Source of the DNA: Nitrospirota bacterium
GTDB taxonomy: Bacteria > Nitrospirota > Nitrospiria > Nitrospirales > Nitrospiraceae
NCBI GenBank assembly: GCA_004296885.1
Contig: SCVN01000015.1
Location: forward strand, 124,001-188,000
Reading direction: 5' to 3'
Length of the DNA: 64,000 nucleotides
Every line of letters starts with the position of its first letter. The stretch's first letter is position 1. The notes under the pieces were generated by a model. It did not search any database. It was not told the DNA's origin and saw only the letters and a program-made list of their open reading frames with translations. Positions 44,231 through 50,976 of this stretch are shown in pieces. A program made the translations under genes and the position numbers.

Positions 44231-44548
44231 TTACCGGTGCGAAACTTTCCGGCGAGGCCGTGCTTTGCTGGTGGCAGCCCGCTGAGTGGATCGCGCCGAC
44301 CGTTGGGTGACCTTCTTCCGAACGGAGGCCTTCGGCTTCGCATGGCTCTTCCCGTCCTTCTGATGCGCGGTGGGCCAGGCCGGAATCCGGCTGGGCTTGC
44401 TCAGAAGTTCGCCGCTATACACCCGAACCTGGTACAGTTCGAAAAGCTTGGTGATCGCCTTCGGATCTCCCTTGCGGGCCGAGTTCAAGAGTCGGCGCCG
44501 CTGATTCAATTCTTCTTCTTCAGTGTGGGACGCTGCTCGTCGTTCCAT
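44231..44548 (-). CDS. small basic hypothetical protein
   Basis: The 105-aa protein has a helical N-terminal part (EEEELNQRRRLLNSARKGDPKAITKLFELYQVRVY) and a long Lys/Arg/Ser-rich disordered C-terminus (KASVRKKVTQRSARSTQRAA). Such a tail suggests nucleic-acid binding, but I do not recognise the family. AGGGGGG lies just upstream of the ATG at 44548. The N-terminal helix resembles the kind of start seen in sigma-factor-like helices, which is too weak to name. Confidence 0.7.
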   Translation of the reverse strand: MERRAASHTEEEELNQRRRLLNSARKGDPKAITKLFELYQVRVYSGELLSKPSRIPAWPTAHQKDGKSHAKPKASVRKKVTQRSARSTQRAATSKARPRRKVSHR

Positions 44549-44626
44549 ATCCCCCCTGACCTTTCTCCAGCCCACTCCTTTGGGTTGGACTTCGTAATGC
44601 TGAGATAGAATGGCAGAATATATACT

Positions 44627-44690
44627 AAGAGCCCTCATTTTTCCAGCAAAATGGGCATTTTTACTGCACAAGGCCTTAAATGGGGCTCTT
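44627..44690. repeat. inverted repeat in divergent spacer
   Basis: AAGAGCCCTCATTT (44627-44640) and AAATGGGGCTCTT (44678-44690) are complementary apart from one inserted base. They lie upstream of the basic-protein gene, about 80-140 bp before its start. The rest of the 318-bp spacer (44549-44866) holds the promoter listed next and no gene. Confidence 0.55.
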
Positions 44691-44781
44691 CAAACCTGTT
44701 GACAGTGAACGCAAGTTATTGATATTGCAACAATATGTTTGATTGCGGTGTTCCGCATACAATCGAAGCCGCGACTGTAGG

Positions 44782-44815
44782 TTGTCCCAGGCGAAAACCG
44801 GCGATATAATCGCCT
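44782..44815 (+). promoter_or_regulatory. sigma70 promoter with palindrome over the -10
   Basis: TTGTCC (44782-44787) and TATAAT (44805-44810) are 17 bp apart. The -10 lies inside GGCGAT-ATA-ATCGCC (44801-44815), a perfect 6-bp palindrome that could be an operator. Confidence 0.65.
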
Positions 44816-44866
44816 GCCCTTTCATGCGCACAAGATAACGCCCCATGACAAAAAGGAGCCTAACCG

Positions 44867-45541
44867 ATGGAAATGTATAAGCGAGAAGAAGGAAAGACCG
44901 ACGTCCAGGACGACCCCAAAGCCCGCGCCCTCTTAAAAGGGGCCTTCGAAAAGACCTCCCGCTGGCAACCGGACTTCAAAGGGTTCACCGCCGACCTGAC
45001 CGTGAACGTGAACGGCAAGGAAATCCGGGGCAGCGTCACTGTGAAAGGACCGCGCGACGTCAGCGTCAGTCTGCCAGACCCGGAAGTCCAGAAGTGGGCG
45101 GAAGGCCAGATCGGCATGATCGCCGTCCACCGAGCCCCACGCAAATTCGAGGAGGCGGACGGCAAGTACTCTCTGACTTTGGGAGAAGATCGCGACCATC
45201 CGCTCGGCCCCAAGCTGACCATCCATGGGGACGGGATGCACTCGTACTACCGGGTCAAGGGCGACCGGATCACCCAGATCAACCGCAAGATGCCGCACAC
45301 GGCCTTCACGATCAACGTGGAGGACAGCGCCCTGACCAAGGACAACAAGTTCCTCACCACCCGCTACACGGTCTATTACTACAACCCGCAGGACAGCAAG
45401 CTCACCAACGTGGAGAGCTTCATTGACACCCACACCCGCATCGGCTCGTCGGACTTGCCGGCCGGCCGACAAATTATCACCTACGAGAACGGAGAGGTGG
45501 CTGCCAGGTCTCTTACATTTAAAAACCACAAGATGCTGTGA
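44867..45541 (+). CDS. DUF3386 family protein
   Basis: The 224-aa protein matches DUF3386, known mainly from cyanobacteria and some nitrifiers: AFEKTSRWQPDFKGFTADLTVNVNGKEIRGSVTVKGPRDV near the start, HRAPRKFEEADGKYSLTLG, SYYRVKGDRITQINRKMPHTAFTINVEDS and an end of ENGEVAARSLTFKNHKML. Function is unknown. It has no signal peptide. It starts the three-gene unit DUF3386-DUF5069-haem-binding protein, with gaps of 2 bp each. Confidence 0.85.
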   Translation: MEMYKREEGKTDVQDDPKARALLKGAFEKTSRWQPDFKGFTADLTVNVNGKEIRGSVTVKGPRDVSVSLPDPEVQKWAEGQIGMIAVHRAPRKFEEADGKYSLTLGEDRDHPLGPKLTIHGDGMHSYYRVKGDRITQINRKMPHTAFTINVEDSALTKDNKFLTTRYTVYYYNPQDSKLTNVESFIDTHTRIGSSDLPAGRQIITYENGEVAARSLTFKNHKML

Positions 45542-45543
45542 GC

Positions 45544-45987
45544 ATGGATCTTCGCAAGCAGTTCCCACGCAGCCCCAAAGACAAGCTGGTCGGCTATGTG
45601 CACTTAGCCCGGATGATCGACAAGTGCCGGGCGACATTGGCCAGCACGCAGGGCGAGTACAAATACCCCTGCCCGATGGACCAACGGCTTTTGGATTTTG
45701 CCGGCATCACAGCGGAGCAGTTCACAGAAGCGGCCCGCGGCATGACGGACCCAGCCCTGGCCGAGTGGTTCAAGAAGAGCGCCACATCGCACAGTCCCGC
45801 CGAAATTGAGCAATGGAACGCACGGTTCCTGACCTGGGAGCCGGACACAGAAGAAAAGCGGGTCTACTTCAAAAAACTGCGCGATGCGGTGGACCCAAGC
45901 AGGCCCGACATCACCGCCTGGGCCGACCTGCTGGACTTGGATGAAAAACGACCTGTGCCGAAACGAACGGCGAACGTGAGGGGATAA
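45544..45987 (+). CDS. DUF5069 family protein
   Basis: The 147-aa soluble protein fits DUF5069: MDLRKQFPRSPKDKLVGYVHLARMIDKCRAT at the start, then YKYPCPMDQRLLDFAGITAEQF and ALAEWFKKSATSHSPAEIEQWN. Function is unknown. The ATG at 45544 lies 2 bp after the DUF3386 stop. A GTG at 45538 is in frame but overlaps that stop. It lies in the same unit as the GlcG/HbpS-type gene. Confidence 0.87.
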   Translation: MDLRKQFPRSPKDKLVGYVHLARMIDKCRATLASTQGEYKYPCPMDQRLLDFAGITAEQFTEAARGMTDPALAEWFKKSATSHSPAEIEQWNARFLTWEPDTEEKRVYFKKLRDAVDPSRPDITAWADLLDLDEKRPVPKRTANVRG

Positions 45988-45989
45988 GA

Positions 45990-46508
45990 ATGGAACTCGT
46001 GAAATGGATGGGTCTGCTGACTCTGGCCGTGATGATCAACGGGAACGTCCTCGCGGTCGCCGAAGACCTGCCCCGCGAAGCGGTCCTGCCTCTGGCCCTG
46101 GCCAACAAGGCCGCGGCGGCTGCGGTCGAGAAGTGCAAGCAGGACGGTTACAAAGTGAGCACCTCCGTCGTGGACAAGGCGGGCGTGCTGAGGGCCTTCC
46201 AACGGGGCGACGGAGCCGGACCACACACGGTGGATAGCAGCAGAAAGAAGGCCTACACGGCCGCGAGCCTGGGCAGGACCACGAGCGAACTGGGTGAACT
46301 CGTCGTCAAGATGCCGCACCTGCAAGCCATAGGAAAGATGAACGAGAGCATCATCATCCTGGGTGGTGGGCTCCCGATTCAGTTCGGCAATGAAGTCGTC
46401 GGCGGGATCGGCGTCGGCGGCGCCCCAGGCACCCAGCTCGACGACGCCTGCGCCCAAGCGGGTCTGGATGCGATTGGGGCGGTATCGAAAGTAGCTGGAA
46501 CGAAATAG
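45990..46508 (+). CDS. GlcG/HbpS family haem-binding-like exported protein
   Basis: The 172-aa protein has a signal peptide (MGLLTLAVMINGNVLA) and the GlcG/HbpS fold: LALANKAAAAAVEKCKQDGYKVSTSVVDKAGVLRAFQRGDGAG, KKAYTAASLGRTTSELG, LPIQFGNEVVGGIGVGGAPGTQLDDACAQAGL. Family members bind haem or act in redox sensing outside the cell. GGGGATAAGA precedes the ATG. It follows DUF5069 by 2 bp. The GC-rich block ends here, and an AT-richer unit begins 10 bp later. Confidence 0.87.
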   Translation: MELVKWMGLLTLAVMINGNVLAVAEDLPREAVLPLALANKAAAAAVEKCKQDGYKVSTSVVDKAGVLRAFQRGDGAGPHTVDSSRKKAYTAASLGRTTSELGELVVKMPHLQAIGKMNESIIILGGGLPIQFGNEVVGGIGVGGAPGTQLDDACAQAGLDAIGAVSKVAGTK

Positions 46509-46518
46509 GCGACTCTGC

Positions 46519-47241
46519 GTGAGTTCATATACAGAGCGATACGTGGCCTTTCTTGATGTTTTGGGCTTCCGTGATTTAATTCACCAGTCTGTCGGTCAGA
46601 ATGCACCAGTCACCGTGGATCAGATCTGCTCCATATTAGACATCCCGCCGCCAATTGGCGAAGACAAGATGATCCTTGGACGTATCGGAGATATATCAAG
46701 GTCTGGCCATCGATTGACCGCTTTTTCAGATAGTATTGTCCTCACGACAGATCCCACCGAACAGGGGCTAATGCACTTGCTCCATCATGCGGCAAAGATC
46801 GGCTTTAACTTGGCTCGCCTCAACGCTCTATATCGAGGGGGTGTAGTGCGAGGGCTCGTTTACCATGACGACCAACAAGTTTTCGGTCCAGCAGTGGTCA
46901 CTGCGCATGACATAGAGAAACATGGAAAATGGCCACGTGTTGTTCTGAGCGAGGAAGTCATACGAGCAGGCCGCTCGGCCGAAGAACCTGTCAGGACCGT
47001 GTTTAGCCGTCTTACCCGAGTTGACGATGATGGGAAAGTATTTGTTCACTATTTGAGAGTTCTTCGCATGGTTGCAGATATGAGTGGGCCCCTCCCCGCT
47101 GATATGCGCACCATTCATGAAGGAATTACTTCGTTCATAATGAACGAACTTTACCGACTTAAAGATAGGCCAAATGATAGGGAAAAGGTCGAGTGGTTCC
47201 GATCCTACTTCCATTGGGCTATAAATGCGCCTACGCCTTAG
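46519..47241 (+). CDS. class III nucleotidyl-cyclase-like protein (stand-alone domain)
   Basis: The 240-aa protein shows the class III cyclase pattern: AFLDVLGFRDLI with Asp13, TAFSDSIVL with Asp71 and RGGVVRGLVYHDDQQVFGPAVVTAHDIE near residues 106-133. The two aspartates are in the positions that bind the metal pair. No sensory or membrane domain is attached. It starts with GTG and has no ribosome site. The base composition is clearly more AT-rich than the genes before it. Stand-alone cyclases of this kind occur in some anti-phage systems, and others have unknown roles. The next gene is probably its partner. Fold assignment moderate, activity unproven. Confidence 0.65.
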   Translation: MSSYTERYVAFLDVLGFRDLIHQSVGQNAPVTVDQICSILDIPPPIGEDKMILGRIGDISRSGHRLTAFSDSIVLTTDPTEQGLMHLLHHAAKIGFNLARLNALYRGGVVRGLVYHDDQQVFGPAVVTAHDIEKHGKWPRVVLSEEVIRAGRSAEEPVRTVFSRLTRVDDDGKVFVHYLRVLRMVADMSGPLPADMRTIHEGITSFIMNELYRLKDRPNDREKVEWFRSYFHWAINAPTP

Positions 47242-47295
47242 ACAGATAGCTACTGGCTATCTTACTGACTAACACTAGCTTACACTTCGCATGGT

Positions 47296-48450
47296 ATGAG
47301 CGAACTAATTTACCATCCTAATCGTTACGCTTATTGCCGACCATTTATAAAAACTCTTCTCTCAATTTACAAACAAAACGCTGGAACGGGAACGCCGACA
47401 ATGGAAGCTCTCAATGCCATTGGCGATTCTTATATGCAGCTATACAACACTGCCGTCCAAAAGATGCCTTTTGAGCAACGCCCAATGAATACGGGCTTCA
47501 TGAGCAAAGAAGTATCGCTTTTTATGCACTTCGCAAGGTTCGAAGCAAATGGACGAAATATCTTTCACTTTCAACCCGCGCTTACCTCGCTTCTGCGGAA
47601 AACGGATGTGGACGATGTTCTGCTCCACACCATTAGGTTGCCATATGATTGTTTTCACATGACTTTTGAAAAGCAGCCAGACTTGAACCTTTGGGGACAA
47701 GGTTACTTCGTAGACGGGGCCTACATTTCAACAGTTTCAAGCAGGACAGCAAACATACTGCAAATTCTATTGACCACGCTTAGGACTGACCTCGATTATT
47801 CAACCAAGCCCAATTTTATATTGCATCCTGATCGTTACTATTATTTTTCTCTCGACCTTATTCCGAAAGAAACAAATGTAAAGACCGCGATTGAGAGATC
47901 TCTGAAAGAACATCAGCCCTTCAGCCCCAAGGATATTCCCGACACTACGGGCACTTATAGAGTTGAAGGTAAGACCATTTCGCTTATTGATCGAGGAAAA
48001 CTTTCGCAGATTGAGGTTGCTGAAGAGAATCGACTGGGATTCCCGATCTTCCTCGAAGCAATCAAACTCGTCATCAATGGACTTTGCTATCTGTCTTCAC
48101 AACATAAACAAGTCAACACTCGTTTTCCTGAAAGTGTACCAACGGCGCTCCTTCAGAAACTCCAAGCCACAAAAAGGCCTACTGAAATTTCAAGGACAAC
48201 TCGCAAGCTCGCCAGTATGGGATATACGAGAATTCACTTCTGTGGTGATGAAATACAACGGGAAGCCAACTGCCTGCCCACCGGGCAAGAACTTCCCACT
48301 CATTGGAGAAGGGGTCATTGGAGAAATCAAGCCTTTGGTGAGCGATTTTCCGAGCATAAACTTCTGTGGATTAAACCTACGATGGTTCGCAAGGACAAAG
48401 GTGAACCTTCACAAGGCCACATCTATGAGGTTGAAAGCGCCGACAATTGA
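47296..48450 (+). CDS. protein of unknown function with C-terminal WRRGHWRNQ motif
   Basis: The 384-aa soluble protein has no recognised N-terminal domain. Its C-terminus carries THWRRGHWRNQAFG followed by HKLLWIKPTMV (residues about 335-365). I recall this motif pair from the ends of many uncharacterised plasmid- and phage-linked proteins and, from memory, from the C-terminus of the anti-CRISPR AcrVA2; that link needs a search. The gene is AT-richer than the surroundings and lies 54 bp after the cyclase-like gene on the same strand, so the two look like one acquired unit. It ends 34 bp before a fragment of a TPM-gene tail. Confidence 0.7.
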   Translation: MSELIYHPNRYAYCRPFIKTLLSIYKQNAGTGTPTMEALNAIGDSYMQLYNTAVQKMPFEQRPMNTGFMSKEVSLFMHFARFEANGRNIFHFQPALTSLLRKTDVDDVLLHTIRLPYDCFHMTFEKQPDLNLWGQGYFVDGAYISTVSSRTANILQILLTTLRTDLDYSTKPNFILHPDRYYYFSLDLIPKETNVKTAIERSLKEHQPFSPKDIPDTTGTYRVEGKTISLIDRGKLSQIEVAEENRLGFPIFLEAIKLVINGLCYLSSQHKQVNTRFPESVPTALLQKLQATKRPTEISRTTRKLASMGYTRIHFCGDEIQREANCLPTGQELPTHWRRGHWRNQAFGERFSEHKLLWIKPTMVRKDKGEPSQGHIYEVESADN

Positions 48451-48483
48451 CCAACCTGGTGCGTCGTTCGTCACCCCAGCGCT

Positions 48484-48540
48484 TCACTTCAGTCCTTCTC
48501 CGCCCATCCCCCCGCCGAAGCCGCATTGGCCGCTGTTACT
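48484..48540 (-). pseudogene. orphan 3' end of a TPM-domain gene
   Basis: On the minus strand these codons read SNSGQCGFGGGMGGEGLK then stop. The last twelve residues match exactly the C-terminus of the intact TPM protein encoded at 49477-50205, at DNA level 33 of 36 bases. The fragment lacks any start and is the remnant of a second copy. Together the two tails flank the RHH-PIN-RHH genes. Confidence 0.8.
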
Positions 48541-48551
48541 GAGGAGATCCC

Positions 48552-48770
48552 TCAGGACACGCCCATGAGAACATCTTCGTCCGTCAGGTAACCGTGCGCC
48601 CGAGCGAAAGGCATCGCTTTGCGCCGGAGCCGCGCAAGCAGAAGCAATGAAAGCTGACGCCGCAGGGCGTCCCGCACCACCTCGCTTCGCTTGCGTTTAG
48701 AGCGGCGACAGACCCGGCCCAGCATTTGCGCCAACTCATCATCCAGCCTGACAGTCACTATGCGTTTCAT
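48552..48770 (-). CDS. ribbon-helix-helix antitoxin/regulator
   Basis: The 72-aa protein has an N-terminal ribbon-helix-helix (KRIVTVRLDDELAQMLGRVCRRSKRKRSEVVRDALRRQL) and a short C-terminal segment ending in GYLTDEDVLMGVS, a pattern common in antitoxins. Its ATG overlaps the PIN stop by 4 nt, so it is translated with the toxin. RHH proteins bind operators as dimers, and the tail would bind the toxin. It is the third gene of the locus. Confidence 0.85.
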   Translation of the reverse strand: MKRIVTVRLDDELAQMLGRVCRRSKRKRSEVVRDALRRQLSLLLLARLRRKAMPFARAHGYLTDEDVLMGVS

Positions 48771-49159
48771 GTGGTGAGATATTCTCGCAATGAGATCAGC
48801 CGAATCCCTCGATATTCCTTCAGGCCCAGCATCGCCTTATCGCCTGTGACGATGCAATCAGCCTCGCCCGCTTCGGCGCACTCCAGGATTCGGTTGTCCG
48901 GATCATCTGCGAACACCTTGACCTTGTGTTCTGGCCTTACCAACTCGCCCATTTCAGTTAATGTGACGGCCAGGTGGCTTAACGTGTCTGGATCATGACT
49001 AAATTTCCCGGCCAAGGTCGAGAGAACTTCATCAAGGATCGCTTTGGAGATCAGGAGATCGTCTGCGCCATCGAGGATTCGGAGCAAGGCTTTTTCGGCT
49101 TGGCTGCCCGGGAAGATCAACGCCGAAATGTAAATGTTGCTGTCAAACACCACCCTCAC
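48767..49159 (-). CDS. PIN-domain toxin (putative ribonuclease)
   Basis: The 130-aa protein belongs to the PIN-family toxins of the COG1569 kind: VRVVFDSNIYISALIFPGSQAEKAL at the start, ISKAILDEVLSTL with a catalytic Glu, and ADDPDNRILECAEAGEADCIVTGDKAML with three catalytic Asp. All acidic residues expected for a metal-dependent RNase are present. The GTG start at 49159 overlaps the first antitoxin stop by 4 nt (GTGA). A longer frame upstream runs into that gene and is not used. Confidence 0.87.
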   Translation of the reverse strand: MRVVFDSNIYISALIFPGSQAEKALLRILDGADDLLISKAILDEVLSTLAGKFSHDPDTLSHLAVTLTEMGELVRPEHKVKVFADDPDNRILECAEAGEADCIVTGDKAMLGLKEYRGIRLISLREYLTT

Positions 49160-49395
49160 TTTTGAGCCAAGTACTTGCGAAGGTCTCGCTCCGTGAGGAT
49201 TCCCTTCTCTCTGGCTTTCTTTGTCCAATAGCCCTGCGCAACGAAAAAACTCTGTTTGAGCCGTTCGCGCTTGGCCGCCCGCAATGCCTCCTGGATCACT
49301 GCGCTAACCGTCTTGCCTTCTTCGCGCGCCAGTTCATCCAGCTCTTTCGATAGCGCGGGAGGAAGAGAAATGGTTTTCTTGACAGCCGTGCTCAT
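49156..49395 (-). CDS. ribbon-helix-helix antitoxin
   Basis: The 79-aa protein has an RHH domain (VKKTISLPPALSKELDELAREEGKTVSAVIQEALRAAKRERL) and a toxin-binding type tail (FFVAQGYWTKKAREKGILTERDLRKYLAQK). It is the first gene of the locus, with GGAGG 6 nt before the ATG at 49395. Both RHH proteins flank the PIN toxin and could act as alternative or joint antitoxins. Confidence 0.87.
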   Translation of the reverse strand: MSTAVKKTISLPPALSKELDELAREEGKTVSAVIQEALRAAKRERLKQSFFVAQGYWTKKAREKGILTERDLRKYLAQK

Positions 49396-49476
49396 GGTGC
49401 ACCTCCGGTATGAAAAAATCATACCACAGTCGCCCGCACCACACCAGTCAGGAGGACACAATCGAGCTTGCGCCCC

Positions 49477-50205
49477 CTACTTCAGCCCCTCTCCGCCCAT
49501 CCCCCCGCCGAACCCGCCGAAGTTGCCGCCGAAGCCGCCCTGACCGCTGCCCCAATATTCGCCGCGGCGCAGACGGCCGAAGGGATGGCGTAAGTCCGGA
49601 CGGCTGATCCACCAGAGAAAGGCCAGCGCGCCGAAGCCGGTGAAGAGGGTCAGAAAGATGCCCAAGCCCTTGAGATGCGAGCGGGGCGGATCGCCGACTC
49701 GGATCTCCTGCGCGGCTGAGGCCAGGGCCACGGAGGTTCGGTAGAGCCCTTCTTCAAACTGTCCATGCCGGAACGAGGGCTCGATGTACTGTGTGCTGAC
49801 TTGTTCCAAGATCTTCGGCGTGATCACGCCCAACAGGCTCCGCCCCATCGTAATGGCCGCCTGTCTCTCCTCCACTGCCGCCAACACCAACACCCCATGG
49901 CCCCTCTGGGCGGTTCCGATCCCCCACCGTTGATAGAGAGCCTCCGCATAGTCGTTCGCGGTTTTGTACGGCTTGATCGTCTTGACCGTGACGATCACCA
50001 TCTCGACGCCGGTCTTCCGTTCCAAATCCTGGCAGACGGACCGGATATTCGCCTTCCACTCGACCCCGATCACCCCCGCATGGTCTGTGACATAGCCCAG
50101 CGGTTCCGGCAGCGGTGTCTTCTCTCCCGGCAAGGCAAGCGCCGGACCGGCAGAAGCGGCCCATGCCAATATCACCACCCATGCTGTGACAAACGCCTTC
50201 ACCAT
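49477..50205 (-). CDS. TPM-domain membrane-anchored protein
   Basis: The 242-aa protein has a signal peptide ending at GPALA, a TPM domain (PLGYVTDHAGVIGVEWKANIRSVCQDLERKTGVEMVIVTVKTI, GVLVLAAVEERQAAITMGRSL), one membrane segment (about residues 181-198) and a Gly/Phe-rich tail (SGQGGFGGNFGGFGGGM). TPM domains occur in phosphatase-like envelope proteins; some act in photosystem repair in plants, which has no counterpart here. The 5' end overlaps the nucleotidyltransferase-like gene by 7 nt. Its 3' tail exists as a duplicate at 48484. Confidence 0.85.
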   Translation of the reverse strand: MVKAFVTAWVVILAWAASAGPALALPGEKTPLPEPLGYVTDHAGVIGVEWKANIRSVCQDLERKTGVEMVIVTVKTIKPYKTANDYAEALYQRWGIGTAQRGHGVLVLAAVEERQAAITMGRSLLGVITPKILEQVSTQYIEPSFRHGQFEEGLYRTSVALASAAQEIRVGDPPRSHLKGLGIFLTLFTGFGALAFLWWISRPDLRHPFGRLRRGEYWGSGQGGFGGNFGGFGGGMGGEGLK

Positions 50206-50969
50206 TTGCCTTCCGCTTTCAATTGTTCCACCCGTTGAATCACCCCTTCCAGCGAGGCGACATACCGGTCGAAGAGCCTTGGCACTTCCAGCGGCCCAGG
50301 CGTGCTCTGACCGCGCTTAAGGCTCAGCACTTCTTGAAATCCAGCCGGGTCTATGCCCAATTGGGCTTGGAGTTGATCGAAGAACCCCTCGCTCTGGGCC
50401 GGCACGGACAGGCCCTTGATCCGCAGGAGACCCCTCAGGCAGGGCAAGAGCGATGTCAGGGACAGGGGCAGGAGGATCAGGATGGCCTCCTGCTTGCCGC
50501 CGCCTTCGACGAATCGCTGCCGCAACCGGAGGAGATTGCCCCGGATTTCCTGCTTACATTGCAGACCAAGGTTGCGCTGATCCACGTGCAGCGAAGGAAA
50601 GGGATCGCGGCCGACGAGCAGCACATGCCGTTCCTTCATTTCCAGATATTCGAGCGGAAAGAGAGCCGCCGAGGCCTGTAACTCTTGCTGCGTCAAAAAC
50701 AGCGGCACGACGATGCGCTCCTTACCCCAGCGTTTATGAATCTTCGCATACTGTTCCAGCAATGCCGTGTCCTGCTTCGCGAGTATGATGAGAACATTGA
50801 GATTGGACCGGTCCGGCAGGAACTCTCCGCCCGCAGCGCTGCCATAGAGAATGATCGCTTCCAAGGCCTGGCCGAAGAGTTTCGTCACCTCCTCAAGATA
50901 AGACCGGAGCGTTTGCCGCACCTCGGCCGGCAGGTGCTTGGGGATACCTTCTGTTGAATCCTGACTCAT
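50199..50969 (-). CDS. nucleotidyltransferase-fold protein with altered catalytic motif
   Basis: The 256-aa protein has an N-terminal Polbeta-type nucleotidyltransferase domain: ILYGSAAGGEFLPDRSNLNVLIIL. The active-site GS motif is present, but the paired aspartates that normally follow (SDxD) are replaced by SNLN, so catalysis is doubtful. The rest is helical, including LRLRQRFVEGGGK and a coiled end. Such proteins often act as regulators or binders. It overlaps the TPM gene at its 3' end and follows the monooxygenase gene by 7 bp. Confidence 0.75.
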   Translation of the reverse strand: MSQDSTEGIPKHLPAEVRQTLRSYLEEVTKLFGQALEAIILYGSAAGGEFLPDRSNLNVLIILAKQDTALLEQYAKIHKRWGKERIVVPLFLTQQELQASAALFPLEYLEMKERHVLLVGRDPFPSLHVDQRNLGLQCKQEIRGNLLRLRQRFVEGGGKQEAILILLPLSLTSLLPCLRGLLRIKGLSVPAQSEGFFDQLQAQLGIDPAGFQEVLSLKRGQSTPGPLEVPRLFDRYVASLEGVIQRVEQLKAEGKW

Positions 50970-50976
50970 CTTCTAT

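Noticed and set aside
46519-47241. calling the cyclase-like gene part of a Pycsar system
   Set aside because: The next gene is neither a TIR nor a membrane effector as expected in that system, so only a cyclase-like fold is claimed.
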